From the NCBI GenBank assembly GCA_003164855.1, contig PLUI01000256.1, positions 8,144 to 41,727 on the forward strand: a stretch of 33,584 bases of DNA, given 5' to 3'. Positions 18,111 to 27,900 of this stretch are shown piece after piece. The notes under the pieces are model-generated. The model was not told where the DNA came from and searched no databases. It saw only the letters and a program-made list of their open reading frames with translations. Position 1 is the first letter of the stretch. Every line of letters begins with the position of its first letter. Source of the stretch: Acidobacteriaceae bacterium. Lineage in GTDB: Bacteria > Acidobacteriota > Terriglobia > Terriglobales > Acidobacteriaceae. A program made the translations under genes and the position numbers.

Positions 18111-19402
18111 TGTCTCCGGGAGCCGAGTCCGTTGCCCGCGTGGAGAACGACGACGCGGCGTTGAGTCTTTACCATCTGCTCGATCCTGCAGTTCTAGCCA
18201 ATCCCTATCCTCTATTTCACCGTCTGCGCCGGGAAGATCCCGTGCATTGGGATCCGTTCCTGCATGCCTGGGTGGTGACCCGCTACGCTGACGTGCTCGA
18301 AGTGCTGCATACTTTCGCAGCCGATCGCACACCCACCCCCGAGCAACTCGCGTCCATGGGACTGGCACAAATGGCTCCTTTGGCGCAGTTGATGGTGAAG
18401 CAGATGCTCTTCATGGATGCATCTGCCCACACTCGTCTGCGCGGACTGGCGTCGCAAGCCTTCACTCCCGCCCGTATTGAAACCCTCCGCGCGCACATAC
18501 AGGAAATCGTCGAAGATCTGCTCGACGCGGTACAGGGCCGCGGATCAATGGATGTGATCACCGATCTGGCAGAACCGCTGCCGGCGATTGTTACGGCCGA
18601 GATGCTGGGCCTTCCCGTGGAAGATCGTCACCGCCTGAAGGCCTGGTCGGCGAACTTCGCGGAGATGTTGGGAAACTTCCAGCACAATCCCGACCATGCC
18701 GCTCGCATGCTGCAAACGGTGGAGGAGATGACCGCGTACTTCCGCGACGCCGTGCAAGAAACGAAGCGGCATCCCAGGGAAGGGTTGATCCACTCGCTGC
18801 TCTCCGCCGAAATTGACGGCGACCGCTTGACTGAAGAAGAAGTCGTGGCCAACACGATCATCACCATGGTGGGCGGGCAGGAGACAACCACAAATCTGAT
18901 CGGCAATGGCGTGCTCACCCTGCTACGGCATCCCGAGCAAATGAAAAAACTGCGCGGCGACTCGTCTCTGACCGCTTCTGCCGTGGAAGAGATGTTGCGC
19001 TTCGAAAGCCCGAGCCAGCATACGGCGCGGCTGGCTCCCACGGATCGTTCATTAGGGGGTAAACAGATTCGCAAGCGGCAGGCGGTGATTGCGGTGATGG
19101 CCGCGGCCAATCGGGATCCAGAAAGATTTCCCGAGCCTGACCGTTTCGACGTGACGCGCGCTGACAATCGTCATCTCGCATTCGGCTATGCCGCGCACTT
19201 TTGTTTCGGTGCGCCGCTGGCGCGCATGGAAGGTCAAATCGCCTTCGCAGCTTTACTGCGGCGATTTGAAAATATCCAGCTCGTGCCGCAGGATCTGGTT
19301 TGGCGCACGAATCTTGGTTTACGCGGGCTCACTTCGCTCAAGGTCAACTTCGAAGTTTCCGAGTCTGCGTCGCGCCCTGTGCAGGAGAACAACCCACGAT
19401 GA
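18110..19402 (+). CDS. cytochrome P450
   Basis: I-helix VGGQETTTN, K-helix EEMLRFESPSQHTAR, heme loop FGYAAHFCFGAPLAR. Start GTG overlaps the preceding stop. Confidence 0.9.
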   Translation: MSPGAESVARVENDDAALSLYHLLDPAVLANPYPLFHRLRREDPVHWDPFLHAWVVTRYADVLEVLHTFAADRTPTPEQLASMGLAQMAPLAQLMVKQMLFMDASAHTRLRGLASQAFTPARIETLRAHIQEIVEDLLDAVQGRGSMDVITDLAEPLPAIVTAEMLGLPVEDRHRLKAWSANFAEMLGNFQHNPDHAARMLQTVEEMTAYFRDAVQETKRHPREGLIHSLLSAEIDGDRLTEEEVVANTIITMVGGQETTTNLIGNGVLTLLRHPEQMKKLRGDSSLTASAVEEMLRFESPSQHTARLAPTDRSLGGKQIRKRQAVIAVMAAANRDPERFPEPDRFDVTRADNRHLAFGYAAHFCFGAPLARMEGQIAFAALLRRFENIQLVPQDLVWRTNLGLRGLTSLKVNFEVSESASRPVQENNPR

Positions 19403-22086
19403 GCGCAGGACGCCAGGATTCTTCCACCGAGCCGCGCAACTCCGCCCGGATGACGGATGCTGAACGTCAGCGCATTCTGGTGGAATGGAATAACACCTGC
19501 AAACCGTATCCCGCAGACAAGTGCGTGCATGAATTGGTAGAAGCGCAGGCGAAAGAGAATCCCGGCGCCGTCGCTATGGCCCACGAAGGGCGTCAGCTTA
19601 GCTATCAAGAGCTGAACGTGCGGGCCAACCAGTTGGCGCGACTTCTGCGACAGAAAGGCGTGGGCTGCGATGTCCCGGTGGCAATCTGCCTGAAGCGGTC
19701 ACTGGAACTGCCCGTCGCATTGCTGGCGATTCTCAAAGCGGGCGGTGCTTGCGTGCCGCTCGATCCGGACTATCCTAAGGATCGCCTGGCCTACATTTTA
19801 GAAGACTCGCGTGCCCCGGTTTTGATCACGCAACCGGGGCAGCATTCCGCTCTGGGCGACGTGCAGGCGGAGGTTTTGTATCTCGATGCAGACTGGAAGA
19901 TTCTTTCCGGCCAGAGCCCGGAAAATCTTCTTCCCGTTACCCAGCCGGAAAGTCTCGCCTACATTATTTACACTTCGGGCTCGACCGGAAAACCGCGTGG
20001 CGTGTTGCTGACGCATCGCGGACTGGTGAACCATGGAGTGGCGTCGATCGATCTTTACGGAATCGAGCGCAGCGACCGTGTGCTGCAGTTTTCCTCGATC
20101 AGCTTTGACATTGCGGTTGAAGAAATCTTCCCCACCTGGTTTGCCGGAGCCACCGTAGTTCTACGCAGGGACCAAATGTCGCTGGCCGCAACGGATTTCC
20201 TGCGCTGGATCAAGCAACAGCGAATCACGGTACTCGACCTGCCGACGGCCTACTGGCATGAACTGGTGCACGAATTGGCGGAATCCCACGAGAAGTTTCC
20301 GGAACGATTGCGGCTGGTAATTGTCGGCGGCGAGAAAGCCTCGGCATCAGCCTATGCATTCTGGTTGAAGGCTGGCGGAACGCGCGTTCGCTGGGTCAAT
20401 ACTTACGGTCCTACCGAAGCCAGTGTGATTGTCAGTGCGTACGAGCCCGATCCTTCACAACCATTTCCCGAGAACCTTCCGATCGGGCGTCCTATCGCGA
20501 ACGTTCGTTTATATGTTCTCGATTCCGAGTTGCAGCCGGTAGCCGTTGGCGAGCCCGGCGAATTGCATATTGGCGGACCCGGCGTTGCGCGCGGGTACTT
20601 GAACCATCCCGAACTCACCGAAGCAAAGTTTATTGCGGATCCTTTTAGCCAGGATGGTGACGCACGTTTGTACAAAACCGGTGACCTGGTGCGGTACCTG
20701 CCGGATGGCAACATCGAGTTCCAGGGACGAATCGACTTTCAGGTGAAGATCCGCGGCTTTCGCATTGAACTGGGAGAGATTGAGGCAGTGCTGGAGAAGC
20801 ATTCCGGAGTCGCGCAGGCCGTGGTGACGGCGCGAGAAGTGAATAATGAAAAGCGTTTAGCTGCATACATTGTCGCATTGCCGAATGCAGTCACGGCAGG
20901 CGAACTGCGGCGCTACTTAAAGGATCTGCTGCCCGAATATATGATGCCGGCGGATTTTGTTTTTCTGAAATCATTTCCGCTGACCCCCAATGGCAAGGTA
21001 GATCGGAGGGCCTTGCCCGCTCCTGAGCCGTCGGAACCGGGCGAGAGTGAGGGTTTTGTCGCAGCCCGCGATGAATTTGAATCCCGCATGGTCAGCTTGT
21101 GGGAGCAGGTTTTGGGTAAGCGGCCGATCGGCGTCCGAGACAACTTTTTTGAGTTGGGCGGCCATTCTCTTCTGGCAGTGCGGCTGACGAGCCGCATCGA
21201 AAAGCAGTTCGGCAAGAAATTAACCATCACCGCTCTGATTCAGGCTCCGACCGTGGAGAGTCTGGTTTCGCTTTTGCGAGATGAAAATTCCTCGTCGTCG
21301 CTGCTGGTGCCGCTGCAGACTGGTGGGTCGAAACCAATATTCTTCTTTGTTCATGGACTCGGCGGAACCGTCATGCGCTTCCACGAGTTGGCACGGCACA
21401 TGGTTCCCGACCAGCCTTTCTACTGCTTCCAGGCTCAGGGGATGGACGGGAAGCTGCCGTGCCTGGACCGCGTCGAAGATATGGCGGCTTTGTATTTGGA
21501 GCACTTGCGCGCCGTTCAGCCGCAAGGCCCATATTTTCTAGGCGGTTATTCGTTTGGAGGATTAGTCGCGTTCGAGATGGCACGGCGCCTCGTCGAACAT
21601 CAGGAAGAAGTAAGAGCGCTGACTTTGGTCGATACTTATCTTCCGGCCCCGAAAAATGGGCAGTCTTTGTTAGAAAAGTTCTTCGGGCTCTCGACCGAAC
21701 AAAAGCTGGCTTATTTGAAGAAGCGATTGGGTCGTTATAGGCGTGGCGTTAAGCGAAGGATCGATGCGCTTTCTCTTCCTCGTGCGATAAAGGACGTGCG
21801 TGAAGCTTGTGCTGTGGCTGAAGAGAGATATCGTCCCCAAGTTTATCCCGGCTGCGTCGTGTTGTTTCGTGCCAGTGAAAAGGCATTGCGCGGATTGGAC
21901 GATCCCCAAGACGGCTGGCGTAAGTATGCCGCGGGTAGGATCGAGGTTCACGAAATCGATGGAGATCACGGTAACATTCTGAACGAGCCGCAAGTGAAAC
22001 AGTTGGCGGAGGAGATCCGCTCGCGGTTGGAGAAGGCGCAGGCGGAATCGCCCAAAGAGGCCGTGCCCTCGTTGAGTTCCAGCTAG
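19399..22086 (+). CDS. NRPS A-T-TE protein
   Basis: ATGA overlap with the P450. LAYIIYTSGSTGKPRGVL, NTYGPTEAS, carrier DNFFELGGHSLLAVRL, thioesterase PIFFFVHGLGGTVMRF...GPYFLGGYSFGGLVAFEMARRL. Code DIEDIGTVIK. Confidence 0.9.
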   Translation: MSAGRQDSSTEPRNSARMTDAERQRILVEWNNTCKPYPADKCVHELVEAQAKENPGAVAMAHEGRQLSYQELNVRANQLARLLRQKGVGCDVPVAICLKRSLELPVALLAILKAGGACVPLDPDYPKDRLAYILEDSRAPVLITQPGQHSALGDVQAEVLYLDADWKILSGQSPENLLPVTQPESLAYIIYTSGSTGKPRGVLLTHRGLVNHGVASIDLYGIERSDRVLQFSSISFDIAVEEIFPTWFAGATVVLRRDQMSLAATDFLRWIKQQRITVLDLPTAYWHELVHELAESHEKFPERLRLVIVGGEKASASAYAFWLKAGGTRVRWVNTYGPTEASVIVSAYEPDPSQPFPENLPIGRPIANVRLYVLDSELQPVAVGEPGELHIGGPGVARGYLNHPELTEAKFIADPFSQDGDARLYKTGDLVRYLPDGNIEFQGRIDFQVKIRGFRIELGEIEAVLEKHSGVAQAVVTAREVNNEKRLAAYIVALPNAVTAGELRRYLKDLLPEYMMPADFVFLKSFPLTPNGKVDRRALPAPEPSEPGESEGFVAARDEFESRMVSLWEQVLGKRPIGVRDNFFELGGHSLLAVRLTSRIEKQFGKKLTITALIQAPTVESLVSLLRDENSSSSLLVPLQTGGSKPIFFFVHGLGGTVMRFHELARHMVPDQPFYCFQAQGMDGKLPCLDRVEDMAALYLEHLRAVQPQGPYFLGGYSFGGLVAFEMARRLVEHQEEVRALTLVDTYLPAPKNGQSLLEKFFGLSTEQKLAYLKKRLGRYRRGVKRRIDALSLPRAIKDVREACAVAEERYRPQVYPGCVVLFRASEKALRGLDDPQDGWRKYAAGRIEVHEIDGDHGNILNEPQVKQLAEEIRSRLEKAQAESPKEAVPSLSSS

Positions 22087-22171
22087 CTTACGAACATCAG
22101 AACGATACGCCGCCGGTTCCGGCCTGGCGGCTAATGGCAGAGCGAAAAGTCCGGGATTCAGGAGATCTTTA

Positions 22172-23578
22172 GTGCCGGTGCTCAGTTCACGCAAGCCAAT
22201 AGAGGATGTAGTCGAAGAAGCGAGCGGAGAAACGGAACGGATTTCTCCGTTCAGCCGCGATTTTATCCTCAAGAAGTTTATCCCTTGGGTGACCAAGGGT
22301 GGACTGGCCATTCTCGACTACGGCCTTTTTTCCGGCTCGAATTTTCTGCTGGGAATTTTACTCGCCCGCTGGATGGCGCCGGAACAGTACGGCGCGTATG
22401 CTCTGGCTTTCAGCATCTTTATTCTGGTTACGTTTCTGTACCAGGCGCTTGTACTGGAACCGCTTTCAGTCTTCTCCGGCACTGCCTACCCCAATAACCT
22501 TCGCGGCTATCTGCAATCGAACCTATGGTTGCACTGGGGGATTTCGCTCGTCGTCTGTCTGGCGCTAGGTGGAACGGCGGTTGCCGCGCGCGTCTGGTGG
22601 CATTCGCCGGTTTCGGCCATGGCATTCGCCGGCATGACCGTGGCAGCTCCGTTCATCCTGATTCACGCGCTCGGACGCAGGAGTTTTTATCTCAGGTTGT
22701 CCCCCGGCCCCGCTGCGTTTGGCTCCGCTTTCTACTGTGCGTTCGTTGTGGGCGGATCTTTTCTGGTTTACAAGTTGGGCTGGCTTTCCGCGTTCTCGGC
22801 GTATCTGGTAATGGGATTGGCTGCGCTGGTCGGGGGCGTGATCATGCTGTTCCAGTTGAATGCGAAACTGGAACCGGCTACCGCCAAGGTTCACTTAAAC
22901 GCTACATGGGGCAAGCACTGGGAATACGGCAAGTGGGCGTTGGCCACGTGCATCGTCGGCTGGATTCCGACGTATGTGTACATTCCCTTGGTCAGCAAGT
23001 TTTCCGGGTTAGCCGTCGCCGGCGAATTAAGGGCATTGATGAACCTGGGCGGCCCTGTCCTGCAGACTTACGCGGCACTTTCCATGCTGTTTCTGCCCCT
23101 GGCGGCGCGGGTGCAAAGCACACAGGGACGACGCGGAGCTTCCGGCCTAACATTTAAACTCACCGCTCTTTTCGTGGTCGGCGCCATCGCTTACTGGGCC
23201 GTGCTCATACCGCTGCGCCGTCCGCTGTTCCACATGCTGTACGCTGGCAAGTATATGGATGCCTCTTCTTTGCTTCCGCTATTCGCCGCTGAAACCATTG
23301 TATGGAGTGCCGCACTGGGGCCGGCCATTCTGCTGCGCGCCATGGAATCGCCTCGGTCTTTGTTCTTTGCGAATGGTGCGGCCAGCGTGGTTGCCCTGGT
23401 CTTCGGCATTCCAGCAACCCGCTTCTTCGGGTTGCGCGGGGTGATCTGGAGCATGGTCCTGGCCAATGTACTTTACGTTCTGGTCGCTTTCGTCATGCTG
23501 GGACGTAAAGTGTCGACACTGAAAACAGTTGAGCCCGACTTCAACGTGCCCTTGCCGGTGGAAGAGAGCGCTTTCTGA
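22172..23578 (+). CDS. polysaccharide biosynthesis/Wzx-like flippase (MOP superfamily)
   Basis: Multiple hydrophobic helices; GLAILDYGLFSGSNFLLGILLARWMAPEQYGAYALAFSIFIL is typical of O-antigen flippase-like proteins. Confidence 0.75.
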   Translation: MPVLSSRKPIEDVVEEASGETERISPFSRDFILKKFIPWVTKGGLAILDYGLFSGSNFLLGILLARWMAPEQYGAYALAFSIFILVTFLYQALVLEPLSVFSGTAYPNNLRGYLQSNLWLHWGISLVVCLALGGTAVAARVWWHSPVSAMAFAGMTVAAPFILIHALGRRSFYLRLSPGPAAFGSAFYCAFVVGGSFLVYKLGWLSAFSAYLVMGLAALVGGVIMLFQLNAKLEPATAKVHLNATWGKHWEYGKWALATCIVGWIPTYVYIPLVSKFSGLAVAGELRALMNLGGPVLQTYAALSMLFLPLAARVQSTQGRRGASGLTFKLTALFVVGAIAYWAVLIPLRRPLFHMLYAGKYMDASSLLPLFAAETIVWSAALGPAILLRAMESPRSLFFANGAASVVALVFGIPATRFFGLRGVIWSMVLANVLYVLVAFVMLGRKVSTLKTVEPDFNVPLPVEESAF

Positions 23579-23615
23579 GCGGAGCTTTTGACCGTAACTT
23601 GCAGAGCCATCCTTC

Positions 23616-24914
23616 ATGCGCCCATTGAAAATTATCTCCGTCCACAATCGCTACCTTCAACCGGGTGGGGAGGACCAGGTGTTTGAGTCCGAGGCGCGGC
23701 TGCTCACGAAGTGCGGGCATCAAGTCACGCAGGTGCAGGAGCAGACCACCTATCCGGACGGCGTGGTGAAAAAACTCGGGGTTGCGGTCGATTGCATTTG
23801 GTCCAGGAAATGGCATCGCGAGTTCCGGCAGATGCTGCAGACCTCCCGGCCCGACGTAGTGCACATTCACAACTTCTTTCCATTGATTTCTCCGTCGGTT
23901 TATTATGCCTGCCACCGGGAAGGGGTTCCGGTGGTGCAAACGCTGCACAACTACCGGCTGATATGCGCTTCGGCTGAGCTGTATCGCGACGGTAAAGTTT
24001 GCGAGGAGTGCCTGCACCACGGTCTTCTGCGCGGCGTGCGCTATGGATGCTACCAGGGTTCGAAGCTGGGGACAGCCTCACTCAGCCTGATGCTGGGAGT
24101 GCATCGTCGCTTGCGCACCTGGAACAACCTGGTGGACTGCTACATTGCGCTCACCGAGTTCGCCCGTAACAAAATGATCGAGGGGGGGCTGCCTGCGGAT
24201 CGAATTCGAGTTAAGCCCAACTTCGTGCTTCCGGATCCAGGTCCACGAGAGACTGGCTCACGAGAGACTGGTTCACGAGAAACAGGTTCACGAGAGGCGG
24301 GTTCGAAACAGTCAGGCTCAAAGGAAGGAAGCGCTGGGTACGCGCTGTTTGTAGGACGATTGGTGAAAGCCAAAGGCGTGCTCTCCATGATGAAGGCTTG
24401 GGAGCACATGCCTCGACACATCCCGCTCATGATCGCAGGAGATGGTCCCTGCCGGGAGCAATTGGAATCGGAACTGAAAGGTGGAAAGCTGCCATCAATT
24501 ACGTACCTCGGCAGGCTTTCACGGCTGGACACGCTGGCTACGATGAAAGGAGCGCGGTTCCTGGTGTTTCCCAGCGAGTGGTACGAGGGATTCCCGGTCA
24601 CGATAGCCGAATCGTTTGCATGCGGCATTCCGGTGATTTGTTCGCGCCTGGGGTCGATGCAGGAAATCGTCACCGATGGCCTCACAGGATTGCACTTCGA
24701 AGCAGGCAATGCGGACGATATGGCGAAGAAAGTCCAGTGGGCGTGGGAACATCCTGAAGAGATCAATACCATGGGACGCTTGGCCCGGCGGGAGTTCGAA
24801 ACAAAATATACGGCATCGCGAAATATTGAAATGCTGGAAGAGATTTACGAGTTCGCCATTGCATCGCGAAACAAGACAGTCGACTTAGCTGAGCCACAGG
24901 TCCTGCAGGTATAG
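23616..24914 (+). CDS. family 4-like (GT-B) glycosyltransferase
   Basis: HNRYLQPGGEDQVFESEARLL...VVHIHNFFPLISPSVYYAC...ALFVGRLVKAKGVLSMMKAW...FVFPSEWYEGFPVTIAESFACGIPVICSRLGSMQEIV (last string paraphrases the ORF track region). Confidence 0.85.
   Translation: MRPLKIISVHNRYLQPGGEDQVFESEARLLTKCGHQVTQVQEQTTYPDGVVKKLGVAVDCIWSRKWHREFRQMLQTSRPDVVHIHNFFPLISPSVYYACHREGVPVVQTLHNYRLICASAELYRDGKVCEECLHHGLLRGVRYGCYQGSKLGTASLSLMLGVHRRLRTWNNLVDCYIALTEFARNKMIEGGLPADRIRVKPNFVLPDPGPRETGSRETGSRETGSREAGSKQSGSKEGSAGYALFVGRLVKAKGVLSMMKAWEHMPRHIPLMIAGDGPCREQLESELKGGKLPSITYLGRLSRLDTLATMKGARFLVFPSEWYEGFPVTIAESFACGIPVICSRLGSMQEIVTDGLTGLHFEAGNADDMAKKVQWAWEHPEEINTMGRLARREFETKYTASRNIEMLEEIYEFAIASRNKTVDLAEPQVLQV
24240..24329 (+). 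repeat. six 15-bp in-frame tandem units encoding G(S/P)RET-type pentapeptides
   Basis: GGTCCACGAGAGACT/GGCTCACGAGAGACT/GGTTCACGAGAAACA/GGTTCACGAGAGGCG/GGTTCGAAACAGTCA/GGCTCAAAGGAAGGA; the last two units are degenerate. Confidence 0.9.
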
Positions 24915-24982
24915 AGTATCGGCGCTTACTCGGGTTTGAATCGAAACTCGTGAGGCGTCATCAGAGAGCTGTATCGAAACGC

Positions 24983-27900
24983 ATGTCCGAAACGGTGCTC
25001 ACAGAAGCGAAGCGGAAGCAGTTGCTGGAAGCGTATCTGCAGATGCGTCCGGAGAGTTTTCCGGCCACACAATCTGCAGCGGCACCGCGTAGGGACAACT
25101 CCGCGCTCCCACTTACCTTCGCACAACAGCAGCTTTGGCTGCACGCGCAACTTGCACCGGACACTTCGCTCTATAACGAGCCGCTTACGGTGCGCCGCAA
25201 CGGGCCTTTGGATGTTTCCGCGCTCGAGCGCAGCTTCACCGAAATCGTCCGGCGTCACGAGGCCTGGCGAACCACATTCCATGTGGCTGATGGTGAACCG
25301 GTTCAGCGAGTCGAGGCGCCGTTTGAAATCAAGTTGCCGTTGATTGACCTGCGCCACATGCCTCGGGCGGAGCGGGAGGGTGAAGCTCTTCGCATAGCAG
25401 CCGAGGACGCCCGCCAGCCCTTCGACTTAGCGCACGGCCCGCTCTTCAGGACTAAGTTAGTTTGCCTGGAGGACGAAGAGTATCGTCTGTTCGTAACTTT
25501 GCATCACCTGGTCTTCGATGGCTTCTCAGGCTATCGCGTTTTTCTTCCCGAGTTGGTGGCTTTGTATCGCGCGTTTTCTCAGGATGAACCCTCTCCGTTG
25601 CCTGATTTGCCATTTCAGTTTGCCGACTACGCCCTCTCGCAAAAGGGATGGCTGGCGAGCGATGCCCTTGCGGGGCAGATGGATTACTGGAGACATCAGC
25701 TGGCAGGCGAGTTGCCCTCCTTGCAACTGCCGACTTCGAGAACGCGGCCCGCGATGCAGACTTTTGGTGGCGCCATGCGGACGTTCTCCTTACCGGCGTC
25801 GTTGAGCGATGCGGTTCGCCAGCTTAGCAGGCAGGAGGGCGTGACTCTATATATGGCGTTGCTCGCGGCGTTTAACGTTCTTCTGCAACGTTATAGCGGG
25901 CAGGAAGACATCCTGATTGGAAGCAATACGGCGGGCCGGAATTATGCGGGCAGTGAAAAGCTTTTAGGCTATTTCCTCAACACTATTGTTTTACGCACTG
26001 ATCTTTCCGGGAGTCCAACTTTCCGCCAGGTGCTGGATCGCGTGCGGCGCACGACTGTGGATGCCCTGTCGAATGACGAAGCTCCTCTCGACCGTCTGGT
26101 CGCGGAACTTCATCCGCAGCGCGATGTAAAGCGAAATCCCTTATTTCAAGTATTGTTCTCACTGGAACCTCCAGTAACAAATGTAGAGCCCGGATGGGAC
26201 ATCACGTGTATCGATGTCGAGACTGGAACCACCAAGTTCGAGTTGTGTTTGGTTTTGGACGATCGTCCCGAAGGATTGCTCTGCCGTTTTATTTACAACA
26301 CGGGCCTGTTCGATGACGATGCGATTTCGCGCATGGGGAGCCACTGGCAAACATTGCTGGAATCGATCGTCGCCGATCCGGGCCAGCGGATCAGCAAGTT
26401 GCCGCTGCTGACGGACGCGGAACGCCACAAGATTCTTGTCGACTGGAACGATACCGCTAAGCCGTATCAGCTGCGTCCAGTACATGAACTGTTTGAGGCG
26501 CAGGCACACAATACACCGGAAGCGATGGCCGTTAGGTGCGGGGCGAAGCAGTTGACCTTCCGCGAACTCAACCAGCGCGCCGATCAACTGGCCGATCATC
26601 TGCGGACGCTGGGAGTAGGTCCCGACGTTGCGGTGGCGCTGTGCCTGGAGCGCTCGGCGGAAATGATCGTCGGTATTCTCGGGATTCTGAAGGCCGGTGG
26701 CGCTTACGTCCCGCTCGATCCTGCGTACCCTGCGGAGCGGATCGAATTCATGATCGCCGATTGTGGCGCTGTTGTGCTGCTCACGACCTCGGACACTGCC
26801 GCCGCCCAGTTCTCTTCTGCATCTCGCGGAATACGCACCGTCTTTCTCGATTCCGCAGATTGGCAGCTTCCAGTCGCGTCGCGGCGGCGAGCGCAGGCTT
26901 CCGCGGGCCTCGATGACCTGGCCTACATAATTTACACGTCGGGTTCTGCTGGCGGGCCCAAGGGAGTGCAGATCACTCATCGCAATCTGGCGCACTCCAA
27001 CCACGCCCGCCTCAATTACTACACCGATCCGGTGAATAGCTTTCTCCTGCTTTCGTCCTACGCTTTTGACAGCTCCGTCGCCGGAATTTTTCATGCACTC
27101 ACCAGCGGGGGAACCCTCGAGGTTCCACCTCCAGGTGACTCTGGTTGGGCGCCTGAGCAACTTGCCACGTTGATTGCGGAGAAGCACGTCTCCCACGTCC
27201 TGACCTTTCCCAGCCTCTATGGCGACTTGTTGGAGCACGCCGGCGCTGCACAACTGGCTTCGCTGCGTTGCGTGATTGTCGCGGGCGAGGCTTGTCCCCG
27301 GCAGTTGGTAGACGCTCACTACCGCGTTCTGCCACAGGCGTCGCTGTTCAACGAGTACGGCCCGACGGAAGCGACGGTGTGGAGCAGCGTGTATGAGTGC
27401 GAACCGGGAGAGAACGGGCCCACGGTTCCGATCGGCCGTCCCATCATCAACACGCAACTCTACGTGCTCGATCAGAACCTACAGCCCGTGCCATTCGGAG
27501 TGTCAGGAGAGCTGTACATCGGCGGCGACGGAGTGGCGCGAGGCTATGTAAATCGACCCGACCTCACTGAGCTGAATTTCATTCCAAATCCTTTCGCTGA
27601 AACGCCCGGCGCAAAGCTTTATCGCACCGGTGACTTGGTCCGTCATCTGGCCGACGGAAACCTTGAATTTCTAGGGCGCGCGGATCAGCAAGTGAAGATC
27701 CGCGGTGTGCGCATCGAACTCGGGGAGATCGAAGCGGCGCTGACGGCGTACCCGGATATCCGGGAAGCGGCGGTGATTACGCAGCGCAACGGATCGGGCG
27801 ATCCCAAGCTCGCGGCTTTTGTGATCGCCCGCGCCGAGCACTCGACTTCCGGCAACGAACTGCGAGCTTTTCTGAAGAATACTTTGCCTGGCTACATGGT

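Noticed and set aside
26159-27457. 432-aa minus-strand ORF inside the C-A-T-TE gene
   Set aside because: Antisense to conserved C/A-domain sequence, no recognisable domain.
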